A model generated the notes under the pieces. The model made no database searches. It was given only the letters and a program-made list of their open reading frames with translations, and was not told the DNA's origin. The translations under genes and the position numbers were made by a program. Positions 11,244-22,725 of a stretch of DNA of 64,000 bases are shown here, piece by piece; positions within the stretch are counted from its first letter, which is position 1, and the number at the start of each line of letters is the position of its first letter. This DNA is from Armillaria gallica (lineage: Eukaryota; Basidiomycota; Agaricomycetes; Agaricales; Physalacriaceae). The stretch is from positions 2,294,001 to 2,358,000 of the forward strand of contig JBANDB010000003.1 of NCBI GenBank assembly GCA_037576215.1, written 5' to 3'.

Positions 11244-12946
11244 TTAGTACATGTATCTATAGTCGTGATTGAGATCCCCCAGCTTCTCCCTTTCCTTCTC
11301 TGTGACCTCCGGCTGCGTGCTCCTCGCTCTGCTTCTATTGTCCAATATGAGCGCGAGGAGATAAGCTGCACTGGATGCCATGCTTAAGCACACAAATGCC
11401 ATACATATCGCGTATCCCTTTATATACTTCGGGCCGTCCCCAGTCGGAAACGAGAACGCGGCAATGATACCTCCAATGTTACCAAAGGAAACTTGCCATG
11501 CCGAACCCACAGAGCGTCGCGTATGGCCCGCCAAGTTGGTGTTGAACCATCCGACAATGATGGGCATGGAAGTATAGGCACCTGACGCGGCGAGAAAGAG
11601 CGCCCCGTACTTGACACTGTGCCGCGGCGGATCTGATAGCAGTATGGCGAAACCGATAAGACAGACGGCGCCAGATATGAAGGTAAAGAACCATCGGTGG
11701 CGTAAGCGGTCAGAGATAAAAGCCAGTGTCATAGCAAAACCGAACGCAGCCGCCCATGGTGGAACGGAATGTAGCTGAGATTGGATAGCTAGTGAACAGG
11801 ATATGATCAAAAAGGGTAGGCCTGAGAGCATCAAAGAACGCACTTCCATATCCCAATTGATTGATGATAGTTGGTGCGAAGTAAGCATACCCATATGCCG
11901 GCACAATGAGTCCAAAATACGCGAAGCCTCCAATGATAATCTTGTCTGATTTTCGACGAATAAGCCAGTTTCGAAAAAAAGGGTTGCACAAGTACTGACA
12001 GTCTTTGAAAACGGCTAGAATGTCGCGCCACGTTGCCTTCTCTTGATGAGCGGAGGCACCAACGTCAGCGGCCAGACGCTTCTTGACAAAGTCGCGTTCC
12101 TCTTGGCTAAGGAACTTCGCTTCTTCCGGAAAATCAGGGAGCAAGAAGAACCATGCAATGCCAAAAAGAGCCGTGGCAAGGCCCTCTGGATAGACAATCT
12201 CACTCAGCCCTTACTATCACACCAATACACGACCCAAGACTCACCTAGAATGAACACCCATCTCCACCCACCATAGCCTCTTACTCCGTCCATTTTCCCA
12301 ATGGCACTGGCCAACAACCCGCCGAACGTACCAGCCAAAGTCGTCGAGCAGAAAAAGAACGTATAGCGTTTCTGCGACTCTTCCCTGCGGTACCACATCG
12401 CCAAGAGGTAAAAACATCCCGGAAACATGCCTGACCATTACTATAAGCCCAACGAAACCCATAGGCGCGCATATACCCACCTGCCTCAAAGACTCCAAGA
12501 AACCAGCGCGTCGCCATGAGACCGCCAAAATTCTGGACGAATCCTTGCAACATAGTGACGAGGCCGAACATAGTCATGCATATGGACAGCCAGACGTGCG
12601 GTTTCAGCTTCTTAAGCAAGATATTCGAAGGTATCTCACACAGGATGTACGGAACGAAGAAAATGACCAGGGCGGTACTATACTGGTTCCCGACGAGCTT
12701 CAAGTCGTCCTTGAGTCCGAACAAGACCGCATTCGAAATGTTCACACTAGAAAAAGTCTGAGGTCAACTCCATCCCTACATCAGATATCAGACATACCGG
12801 TCCAGAAAGGCCAGGGTATACATCACACAGATGTACGGCAGCACATGCAGATCGATTTTGAGCAGTAACTTGCGCTCATCGATGTCGCTGCTCGCCAGCT
12901 CGTCGTGGACGGTTTCGCTGGAAAACTTTTCCAGGGAAGAGACCAT
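11244..12946 (-). CDS. MFS transporter of the anion:cation symporter (ACS) family
   Basis: Six exons on the minus strand: 12946-12798, 12746-12481, 12430-12245, 12185 to about 12010, about 11920-11844 and 11788-11244. The join at about 12010/11920 is uncertain. The N-terminus ends ICVMYTLAFLDR then VNISNAVLFGLKDDL, the conserved first loop of this family. FFVPYILCEIPSNILLKK follows, then TRWFLGVFEAG-MFPGCFYLLAMWY and GWRWVFILEG. The C-terminal half has VPAYGYAYFAPTII, SVPPWAAAFGFAM and GNIGGIIAAFSFP. This fits the 12-helix layout. Relatives carry nicotinate, allantoate and other organic anions in fungi. Uptake of an aromatic acid for the nearby dioxygenases is possible but not shown. Confidence 0.88.
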
Positions 12947-14773
12947 GATGGGCGAAGGTGATGGTGAAACTGTTTTGCCATTTTACTCGGTTAAATAGTC
13001 GCGATAGTGGTTTGAGTCAAAAGTTGGTCAAAAGCGGTTTGGTGCTGGATCGGGCTATCGGCCGAAGACACCTGACTCGAGTTTGGTGATTGAGCGACCC
13101 AAAGGAAGCCAGGAACCATGTGGGGATTCGAATCAAGGTACATCCAGTTCATTGCAAGGATGACATTGCGCCTGTCGTGGGGTAAAATACTTCAAGGTCG
13201 ATGGGACACCCGAGTCGGATCTCTGGTTTCACCAATCGGAAACTCAAGGAAACTGATGTCTTGTACGAACGAAATTTACCCGAACACCGCGGAGGCTGGA
13301 CAAAATAAAGTACATATCAGTCGGGCAGAAGAGCTGGCGAAAGTTCCGACAAGCTCCTAGGCTAGGCTTTGCTTGTGCTTCCCCTCGATAGCGAACGCTT
13401 CCATCTTGCTGTTAAAGCCACTGGAAGATACGGATAGCGGCCGCAGAATACTACAGGAGTCATGTCTCCACTCACCCACCGGGATGCCTGGCCTCGCTAG
13501 GATCATCCTCATGCGCTGGATAAGAGTGGACCAGAAGGTCACCATTTGCAGCGTCGACAGCGATAAGCAAAACGCGCGCGCCTGAGGAGTTGCAACATGC
13601 ACACCTGACAGTAGCTTTGGTCTCGAAGGTAGATAGCACATGTGATGAACGTTGCTCTGAAGAAGCGGCCAACAATGGTCCAGTAGTCGCACTAGTAGGT
13701 GACGGGCAAGTTTACTTAAATGAAGAAGCGATCGGCGAGTCTGGACCCTGGCATCCCTTAGACTTGCGAAGATTTGCCCAGGCAGATCGATGCGCGCGCT
13801 TTGAGAATCCGATGATTGTACAGGTTCAAGAGTGAGACAGTTTGGAAAGCTGCGTTAAAATCGGGACGCCGGTCCGGAAGATCGACGACTTACTACCTGC
13901 TTTGCCTCACCTCTCACGAGTCATGACTGCGCTGGTGGATGATTCGAAGGACAGGGATTGTGGTGGATGTGTTGCATGGAGACGGAAAGAGCGGAGCAGC
14001 GGAAGGTATGTCAATAGCGGCATTTCTTAGATCTTCTGTAAATTGCCTTGCCTCGAGAAATACGCTCATACTTGTCAGATTCTACACACAAAACTCAGCT
14101 ACCCTTATCCGCACAATGTCCTTCCTTGAGACGGTGACGGAACTACTGAACGAAGGCTGCGAGTCTCGCGCGGCCTCGACGCCTCGTATGCGTACTGTAA
14201 ATTAACCCCTTGAAATTCCATTTACGCAGTAAGGTGTTTGCGACAGGGAATACTACGTAGTATATACGAGGTAAAAGCCCATTATCCCGCGGCCGCGCAC
14301 CTATGCTGACGACTGGACTAGCTCAGAACCTCGTATCAAACCTTTTCATCGACCTTCTATTTCCGGGAGGCGTTTTGGCCATTCTCCTTTTTCCGAACTA
14401 GTTTTGCCAAGGAGAGATAGTTCATACGGTGAATAAAGGACTGAAAAAATAATGGTTATAAGAGTTTCCCTAGGAGCTGATGGCATACAAGGTTGTTGAA
14501 GCCACTACCTAAGATTTCAAACCTTTCCTAGAGCAGCCACCGCACTCGAAAATGCAGCCTGTAAAGAGGTTGCCGATGCTTCAACAGCGAGCTGAGAGGC
14601 GTCATGAGCAGATGCAGAAGCTATCACACAAATGAATTCCGGCGGAGATATAGCAATCAAATGGAACACATACGATACAAACTTGCAGCAATTGTATTGG
14701 TAGGGTTGCTTCCACCACCGGTGTGTAATCCCGGGTCAGAGGTCGTCGTGTTACCCGTCGTAGATACCGCTAT
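12947..14773. other. Intergenic, no supported gene
   Basis: Frames of 60-111 codons overlap on both strands without recognisable motifs. GGGGATTCGAATC near 13121 resembles a Pol III B box but no tRNA fold surrounds it. The last 500 bases are low in coding signal. Confidence 0.4.
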
Positions 14774-15849
14774 TTACCAATGAGAAAATGCGCTCCAGAA
14801 GAAATAATTTGGCATACCAATGGTAATATATCCTAGTAATCCATCATCGTAGCTTTCTCCCAACTGGACGATCTCGACCACGGGATACCACGAGGTGGTG
14901 TTGGATTGGGGATAAACTTGATCATGATCATTTGAGGGACGTCTAGCTTGTGAGTGACCTGTATACGGAGACGTGTCATGGATCGCATAAGTCAAATCTT
15001 CGTCAAAGAAGAGCTGTCCGACATGGACCTGCTCTCCCCCAACCAACGTTCCGTTATCCGCGAGGGTTGCATCTATATGAGCAATCACATGTACGTGGAC
15101 AGCTCTCGGGCTGTACCAGCCAGGGAAAATGGTAAGAAACTCCGCTAGAGAACCACGGTAAGAAACAACGAGTAGGAAGGGGGAAGCAACGACCCACCAA
15201 TTCCATTCTCGTCGGAAATCTGCCATCCTCGAAGGAATGTCAAATCATCTGTAGTCCCATCATCCTTTGTCGGTAGCGTGTATTGCATAGTATCCGGATC
15301 GATACCCGTGTATGACGAGTAGTATCCCGTCGAGTTGCAGTGCCAGAATTCCAGGAACACTCCCGGGAGAGGTTCACATGTGTCGATATCGATGATACCA
15401 ATATCCATCCACAGCGGTACGCCAGGTTCTACATCCAGACGTCAGCAGAGGAATTTCTAGGACAAGAAATATTCACCTCCATCGCGGATGTCCCGACGAT
15501 AAAGCTCCCCGTCGATATGATACGGGCCAGACGTGACTTCGGGGTCGATGATACACGTATTATTCGCCAACCTGTCAATCACCATTGAGCGATACCCTCA
15601 GCGAAAGACAATCAATACGTACTCTGTGAAAATCGCCCTCTGCTCCAGTGTAGAGCGTTTCACTACACTCTTCTCGCCATGGATAAGGTCCATGCGCCTA
15701 GACAAATCTGGAGATCGTTTTGCCTTCGTCTCTTGCAAGGATCGCGCGCAGTGGGATAGGTCTCGAGTATTCTGGCGCCTATGCTGGTGTGTACCATGAG
15801 CAGCAGCGAACACGGACAAGACAAGAACAGTGAGGGACTTCCACAGCAT
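14774..15849 (-). CDS. Second extracellular-type intradiol ring-cleavage dioxygenase, 4 exons
   Basis: Exons 15849-15623, 15571-15477, 15428-15198 and 15144-14774 join in frame to 307 aa. A signal peptide (about residues 1-18, ending AAHG) precedes a basic stretch. NNTCIIDPEVTSGPYHIDGE carries the first Tyr ligand region. Then come FLEFWHCNSTGYYSSYTG, FLRGWQ and DENGIAEFLTIFPGWY-SPRAVHVH with the remaining Tyr and the HxH ligands. VGQLFFDEDL and DDGLLGYITIG close the fold. It shares the plan of the gene at 1601-3390 but has far fewer introns and no Gly/Ser insert, so the two are old paralogues, not a recent tandem copy. The product is probably secreted. Confidence 0.9.
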
Positions 15850-17295
15850 TTTGGCAGGAGCGGTTTGGTTGCGGTAGAGATTTCAAGAACCCAGACGTTT
15901 ATTTGTAGTAGGTACCCAGGCAAAACCATGGAGGTATTCCCAATTGCGTTTACGAAGCGCAGTAGTAGCAATGTGCTCTGTATTGCAGCGGGTTCCATTG
16001 GTCCTCGCCATACGGCAGCGGTGTTTCCGCCAGTACGTTCCATTGGATTGGCATCATATCGTGTCACAGCCGTTCCGTAGGAACAAATGAGCCAGGACTA
16101 GAAAAAAGCCAAGAATGATGAGCCGACAAGTCACAAGACGGTAGTTTTCGAGGTGAAAATCAAAGGGCCGAGAATGGCTCAATCGTAGTCCTTCCAGCCT
16201 ACCGTGAGAGAATAATCCGTGCAGTCGCAATGAAGTCAACCGACATTCCGCATCATGATGCACCCTCGGACGATATGATGCGCAAGCCAATCACGATCCT
16301 CGAATATCAAGGAGGGACAATATCGGATTTATACGAGATCAAGCACAGCAGGTCCACTCCACCAGATGAAGAGAAAATGCGAGAGTTCGGATATAGACTG
16401 TCTTGGCAGTCTATCAACCCTTGTTTTTCGGAGTTCTACGAAGCTTCGGTTGCGACGCAAAGCATGCGTTGAATAATATCAGGCCTGGATATACCAGAAT
16501 GTTCATGTAACTTTGACACTCTGGGGGTGTGCAGGAAAAGGGCGAGGCAGCGGTCCTACCAGCATCGACTGTGACAGACAAAGATGGCGGATGTTCTGCA
16601 TAGGATAATTTTGCGCGTAGAATCTATTTCGGACCAAAGTTGAAAGCGAAGGTTGGCAGTCATCAATGGAATTGACTTTGGGTCCGGGGATTGAGATTGA
16701 GAGACTGGTACAAAGTTTCGGCGACCTAATATAACTGGAGTTGTCGTTAAGAAAACAAGCATTCTCGGAGCCATAAGGATTGCAAGATTGGTGGGCATCT
16801 CATGGTGACTCTCTCATAGATAGCACCCCAGTTACAGATATTTCCGAGAATCAGCTCCAGATATACAATGGTTATAGTGACCTCCAATGGTCGATTTGAA
16901 CAATGGTCACTGTCGAAATGCTGTTGAAAAAAGAGTCAGATACATGGCATTTGCCGCCGGCCGGCAATAGCCGACCCAGCGTCTCGCGTGGCTACACCAC
17001 GTGAATTGCTTGCCTGCCCTTCATTCTTGCTTCATTCTGTCGTTCCAGAACAACTACATTCAACAAAAATCCGATTATTGTGGCAAAGGAATCCATGGGA
17101 AGGGAATTTCCCTTCCAAAAAAAACTGCGACACAAGTTCACCATCTCATCCCTGATATGAACACTCAAAAACGAGGAACTACGATACTCAATTTATTCTC
17201 GCTGTATGAGAGTCAACACTACCGACTGCAGCCTTGAACGTTAAACGACGGACGGTACTTTGTCCCAGGAGGAGGATGCATAACATCCGCACCTG
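15850..17295. other. Intergenic, no supported gene
   Basis: Frames at 15781-16080, 16230-16472 and 16556-16798 are short and lack recognisable motifs. Confidence 0.35.
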
Positions 17296-17586
17296 ATGGA
17301 AGATAAGCAACGTCGACGAAGTCCTGAAAAACAACTTACCGATGATGGTGATTATTATTATTATCCAGCTTTTCGTAATTTCCTTTCGAAACTTGCACTA
17401 CGCAGTATCTACACTCCGTCTTTCGAATTTCTCTTCGAGCTCCCCCAGTCGCTTCCTAGCAAAGTTAATCGTACCTTGCACTTGGAGCTAACCGAACTGA
17501 GCCCTTACGAGTGTCCAATCCCCACGGACCCGACAGTAGTGCCGTCATCATCACCATTGCGTTCATTACCAACTATAATGATTTAA
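17296..17586 (+). CDS. Possible small hypothetical protein, 96 aa
   Basis: An ATG-initiated single frame encodes a basic N-terminus, a YYYY run near residue 21 and a Pro/Ser-rich tail. There is no family I recognise, no TATA box I trust and no conserved partner, so it may be chance. Confidence 0.2.
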   Translation: MEDKQRRRSPEKQLTDDGDYYYYPAFRNFLSKLALRSIYTPSFEFLFELPQSLPSKVNRTLHLELTELSPYECPIPTDPTVVPSSSPLRSLPTIMI

Positions 17587-18124
17587 TTCCTGTATTACCT
17601 GATAGAATCACAAACTTTAAGCTAGAAGCGCGTATGAGCACGGGACCGCGACATTCGGGGAACAATCACCCGATCTACTGGCACTACTAGCGCAAGAATG
17701 CATTTTATATACTACAGTACGTGTTATCAACGTCAGAGCCTTCGTATTTCACTAGTACAACTGCCAAAACACTAACAAAGATGAACGAATACAAGTAAGG
17801 ACAGTCGACAATTAATAGCAGGTATGAACAATAGCTGGGGGAATACAGGTACGTGTAATCAAAAACCAGAAACCGAGAGCGAAGGAAAATTTTTAGGATT
17901 ATCTTAAGAATAAAATAATGACGAGACGGGGAGGATACACGGGTCAGAAAACGAAGGTCGCGGGTGAAATGTTTGAGGTACACAGAGTAAAAGGAGTGAC
18001 AGGAGAGCTGGGTTAGGCGATAGATGCGATAAAGCGATACAGAGAAAGCAGAAAAGGGAATAATCTGGATGGGCGTGAACATAAGATAAATGAGGCGTAA
18101 AAGATCGCGCACATACCCGATAAA

Positions 18125-19219
18125 TTAAATCTGAGAGCACAAACTAGACCGCGCTGTGTAATACGTTGAGGTCACGGATTCAGCGTCGTCATCCTGACTT
18201 CGCGACGGAAACGATGCCTGAACAGGCGTTTCCACACTTTCCTCCCGTGATGACTCCGAGTCCGAGTCCGTCATATCGACCCAATCAGCCTCACGAGTCT
18301 CAAACTCAAGTGAGGTACGCTCTGGTGTCCCCGGAGGAGACACTGGAAGGCCATTCTCACCCAGTACTAACCGACAAGGATCGTGATCCAGCGTCAAACG
18401 CGTTTTGGGTTTAATGGGTCGGGTGTCGTGTAAGGTGAGAGTAAGAGGAAAGGGCGAACCGGTACGCCTGTGAAGACCACGGCGTGGACTGAGAGGGTTG
18501 AGGGGGTTGTGAGACGGTACTTTGCTTCGCCGAGCGGTAGGTAGGTCAAGCGTCCAATCCTGCGCGTATGGATGCCGTTTAATAGGAGAAGGGGTCGCGG
18601 GAGGGCTGGGAAGAGGGCAGGAAGGTGGAGCGTAGCGGGGAGGAGCAAGAGAAAGCGGGGTAGGGCGAGAACGCTTTTTCTTGGGAGTGTGGTATCCGGG
18701 ATAGGCAGGGACGTGGATGATTTGAACGGTGCCTTTGGCGAAAGGGTCATCGATATCGCCTGTGCTAGTTGACGACGGCTCGCTTCTTATGCTTCCTGGC
18801 TCGCTTTCCGTCCAAACTGATTCGGTATCGGTCCGTGTAGACAACGAAGTAGGTGAGCTAGGTGGTGAACTGAGAGGCCGTGGCGCGTTGCGGGCTTCGA
18901 GCTCCCGTCGAGATGGAATGGGAAGGTAAGGAATAAAGTCGGACGACTTGGATGCTACTAGAGACACAGTGGGGATGGGTACAGCGGGAATCTGTAGGAG
19001 TTCAGGTGTAGGAAGGCGCTGGCGAGGCGGCGAGACAAGCTGCTTGAATTTTGAAAAGACGGTGGACGTCGACGTCGGCCTACGCGGTGACGGCGAGTCG
19101 AACCAAGCGGTGGTAGGGACACGAATAGAGACATCTGGCTCGTGGTCGAGGTCGAGGGCATTCTCGACGAGCGACGCGAACTCGTCGATGGAGAAGGGAG
19201 TAGAACGAGTGGATGCCAT
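18125..19219 (-). CDS. Hypothetical Pro/Ser-rich protein, 364 aa, single exon
   Basis: A long uninterrupted ATG-to-stop frame. The product is rich in Pro, Ser, Arg and Thr and looks mostly disordered. A short acidic N-terminal segment (FSIDEFASLVENALDL) is probably helical. A basic patch HTPKKKRSRPTP lies near residue 175 and a Glu/Asp/Ser-rich segment near residue 320. The basic patch could be a nuclear localisation signal. No catalytic motif is seen. Length without a stop in a GC-rich minus-strand frame supports a real gene; function is unknown. Confidence 0.6.
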   Translation of the reverse strand: MASTRSTPFSIDEFASLVENALDLDHEPDVSIRVPTTAWFDSPSPRRPTSTSTVFSKFKQLVSPPRQRLPTPELLQIPAVPIPTVSLVASKSSDFIPYLPIPSRRELEARNAPRPLSSPPSSPTSLSTRTDTESVWTESEPGSIRSEPSSTSTGDIDDPFAKGTVQIIHVPAYPGYHTPKKKRSRPTPLSLAPPRYAPPSCPLPSPPATPSPIKRHPYAQDWTLDLPTARRSKVPSHNPLNPLSPRRGLHRRTGSPFPLTLTLHDTRPIKPKTRLTLDHDPCRLVLGENGLPVSPPGTPERTSLEFETREADWVDMTDSDSESSREESVETPVQASFPSRSQDDDAESVTSTYYTARSSLCSQI

Positions 19220-20766
19220 CGAGGACAGCGACGAGAACGATGATGGTGGTGGTAATTGGGAGGAAAAACTGAGCCTGCCTCTCGCTGCCGTCAGTTTTAT
19301 CCATTCGCGTCAAAATGTCATATTTCCGAATTGGGAAAGTGATCCTCCTTCTCGAGTCGCTGATCTTTGGCCAGGAACTCGGCGTCGCCCACTTGCAGCG
19401 AGACCTTGACGACAGTCTTCTTTCATTTACCGCCAAATGCATGTCGACAGCTCTGACCAGGTCAGCGCTCCACTTTTTCCTGCCCTGCGGAACTCATCCG
19501 TACAAATATTCTCGTGGTCACCTCCGGTCTGCAGAATTCCGCGACATCCACCCTCGAAAATGACAAAGATTTCGGAGCGGGTGGTCTAACGGAAGTATGC
19601 TCTCTCGGTAAGCATCTCGGACCGGAAAAGAACAAGACGCACCTGGGGCTGCCTCGTGATAAGAGTTGCTGGGTAAGCTTCTATCGCAACACTCGACTTG
19701 TCCGCCACCGCCAAATGTGAGGATACTGGAGATAACGCTGGAAAAGAATCGCGCAATGCTTACAAGTTTTTGTGGTGCATCGTGATACCATTCCTGATTA
19801 GCATAGTCATTAGTTGTCCTGGCGGACGTCTGCCTTCCGGAAGACGACGCCACCGTAGCGGTCTGATAGGAATCAACATAGAACTCGTGTCAGTGCACCT
19901 AGTCAGCGTGACTTTTTTTCGACTTGACAAAAAGAAATAGCTCTTACGCCCACCCCCAAAGCCTCCGTATTCCCTGTTGTAAACTTTCGTCAGACACCAG
20001 ACATAGTGTTGTGCTAATTGTGGGCCTGACCTTGATCCACCCTCGTACGTCAAGTTGGACGTCCTTCTCGTCATCCGGCTCCGTAAAATGAAAACATTTA
20101 TGGACAAGACCGTGCGATCCAAGCGCCCGGCACCGAATTGCCTGTCCCGACATGTCCGCCCTTCAAAGTAAGGAGCAAGGTTATATGACCGTTTAATTGA
20201 GTCGGCGAATTCTTGAAAAAATTCATAGAGAATTTCGTAAACAATTACGACTGAGCGCATTGATTTTGCAGGTGTACGCCTCTGTTGTAGCTACAGCATG
20301 AACGCATGGCGCTGCCATGAGCATACTTGAGCGAAGGATGAAAACGCCGGGACCGAAGATCCAGTTGGTCGGCGTCTTGCGAAAGCATGTACTCATTCCG
20401 TCGGTAATAATGAGCATCCATCTGTCGTCATGGTCCTGAATGTAATCCTCACAGCGGCCAAAACGCGGGATATGAAAAAATTCGGCGACTTAGTCAGTAA
20501 GTATGTCGCTTGTTGGGATCAGCAATAGCAGCTTTGCCGAATTGTAAGATACACATCCAGGGCACATATCGGGTTGCGGTAAAGTGCGACGGAGATTTTA
20601 GCGGAGGTTACCATTACAGAGTGACAGCTGAGCGCTGAGCGTCAAAACGCGTTGGTTGTGGCAGTGCAAGGCAGATGTCGCGTCGCTGGCGGCGCCCTTC
20701 AAAGGAAACAAGCACAATTACAAGACACAGCCATACGGCATTTGCACATCTTTCGCTGCAATCTCC
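19220..20766. other. Intergenic, no supported gene
   Basis: A 166-codon minus-strand frame at 19760-20260 and shorter overlapping ones show no family I recognise. A hexapeptide-length match, VFILRS, occurs in two minus frames near 20090 and 20335, which may be a diverged local repeat. Confidence 0.35.
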
Positions 20767-22566
20767 ATGCACAACCGGAACATTTACCACCGAGCGACAG
20801 ACTTCGTCGAGCTAGCCAAGGCATATCCCGAACTGGAGAATCAGTATGGTCCGGCTTTTACCTATCATTCACTTTGCTAACCGGCAAAGACATCCAGCCT
20901 GATACCTTCACCTTCGAGCAGCTCCCTGACGACGATTGACTTCAAAAACGAAGAATCACAGAGGTCGAAATTATCTCATATATCTACATCAGTCGTGAAT
21001 TTAACGCGTTCTAATAGATGCCTAACAAAGGCTTTATTATACCGGGATTTTGGCGTTGACGTCGTGTTGCCTGAGGATCGCCTATGCCCTCCAGTATGTA
21101 ATGGCATATTGTGTCGTTCATTTCTTTTTGAAGTCTTCATTTATCCAGGTGCCAAATAGGTTGGCCGTCGTCGATCATTATCTCGAAGAACTGATGTGTG
21201 ATGGGACGTAGATTGAACTATGTGCTCTGGATACAAGACATTATGCAGGAACACCCGTCCTCAAGTGTATGCGGAATTGATATGTATGTCCTTTTCTCCG
21301 CCGATTGGTGATATATTGATTTTCTCTCTCAAGAGGTACAGGCGCATCTGCAATCTATCCTCTGCTCGCATGTAAACTTGAACCGGACTGGTCATTCGTG
21401 GCTACTGGCGAGTCAAATTCTAGGGCTAAATACCTCGGTACAACAAACTCATGAAAAAAACTCGTAGAGCTCGACGACGCGTCTTTTCAACTAGCCGAAT
21501 CCAACATCTCAAGAAATCATCTTGGCAATCGCGTACGCGTGCTCCAGGCACATCCCGGCCAACCCATTCTTTTCCCGCTAAACACGTACCCCGACGAATC
21601 GTGAGTCCCTCGTAGCTGGTCCCGGCTTTTCTGAACATGTATCGCCCAGGTTTTCCTTTACGATGTGTAATCCGCCGTTTTACGCATCCTTGAACGAAGT
21701 GACGCTGTCAGCAGAAGGGAAGGCTATGGATCCAAACGCTGTAAAGAATAATCATCTGTCTTGGCTGCTTCTCACGCAGACGAAAGGTTTGCACTGGTGC
21801 GCCTGTTGAGATGGTAACTCCTGGCGGCGAGGCGGCATTCGTGCGGCAGATGGTGAGGGAGAGTAGGCAGTTAGGGGCATGTTGCAGGTAATTTCGTTCA
21901 TCCGAGTCAAAACCAGACTGACGAGACGAACAGATGGTATACCTCAATGCTGGGAAAGATGTCCTCCCTCACAGAAGTCGTCGAATTGTTGAAAGAGCTT
22001 TCGGTGCGGTCCATCCAGAGTTAATTCTTCTCGACACACAAATGAACGTTTACGCAGATTGATAACTACGCCATCACCGAGTTCGTCCAAGGACAAACTA
22101 GAAGATGGGCAATTGGATGGTCGTTTACTGACGAACGGCTACCTGACGTTCGTGTGGCCTCACGCTTTCTCGTGTCACTCATCTGATATCTGAACAGTCA
22201 ATATCTCGTATACCCAATCCTGCTTTACGTTCTCTTATGCCACCGCGCAATAACATCGTGCAATCTTTTCCCGGAGACAAAATAGCCTATATCCACGAGA
22301 TCCTCTTGGCCATTAGTGGGTTGGAGACAGAGATATACGATGGGTATGTGCTCGTGAGAGCCAAGGAGGATACTTGGTCAAGGAGTGTGAGAAGGAAGAG
22401 AAAACGTGACGTCATTCATCTTCCTCTGGCCTGCAAGATGGTTTGTACTATCAAAGTTTTCAAAGGTGGAGTTGAATTCCAATGGGTAAGGGGAGCCGGA
22501 TCGGAGAGAGGGCTGTTTGATAGTTTCTGTAGTCATGTAAGTCGGAAAATACTGGCAGAAAGATAA
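20767..22566 (+). CDS. METTL16-type RNA N6-adenosine methyltransferase, 12 exons
   Basis: Exons 20767-20843, 20898-20963, 21018-21093, 21149-21159, 21212-21283, 21334-21407, 21468-21600, 21650-21740, 21787-21887, 21934-22003, 22058-22147 and 22198-22566 splice in frame to 409 aa. The start [20 protein letters not shown] matches the RNA-contacting N-terminus of METTL16. [16 protein letters not shown] is the SAM-binding motif, with VATELDD as the acidic loop. MCNPPFY is the catalytic NPPF motif. [13 protein letters not shown] and [15 protein letters not shown] are further family blocks. The enzyme modifies U6 snRNA and related hairpins. Two features are odd: an 11-nt exon 4, and a GC-AG intron after exon 6, where the second copy near 62.5 kb has GT. 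Confidence 0.9.
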
Positions 22567-22725
22567 GTAGTTGTCGTCCAAACCGGGAGGACCGGACCGG
22601 CTGACACTTCTTGGTACGACCACGTACCAACACCAACACCACCGCTGACGCGTTCACTCATTCGCTCATTCCCAAACTCTTTTGTTCGCTGCCACGCGTA
22701 CTGTGACTACCTTCTGGATTCCGGA

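Noticed and set aside
13110..13135. B-box-like GGGGATTCGAATC as a tRNA
   Set aside because: No acceptor, D or anticodon stems can be found around it.
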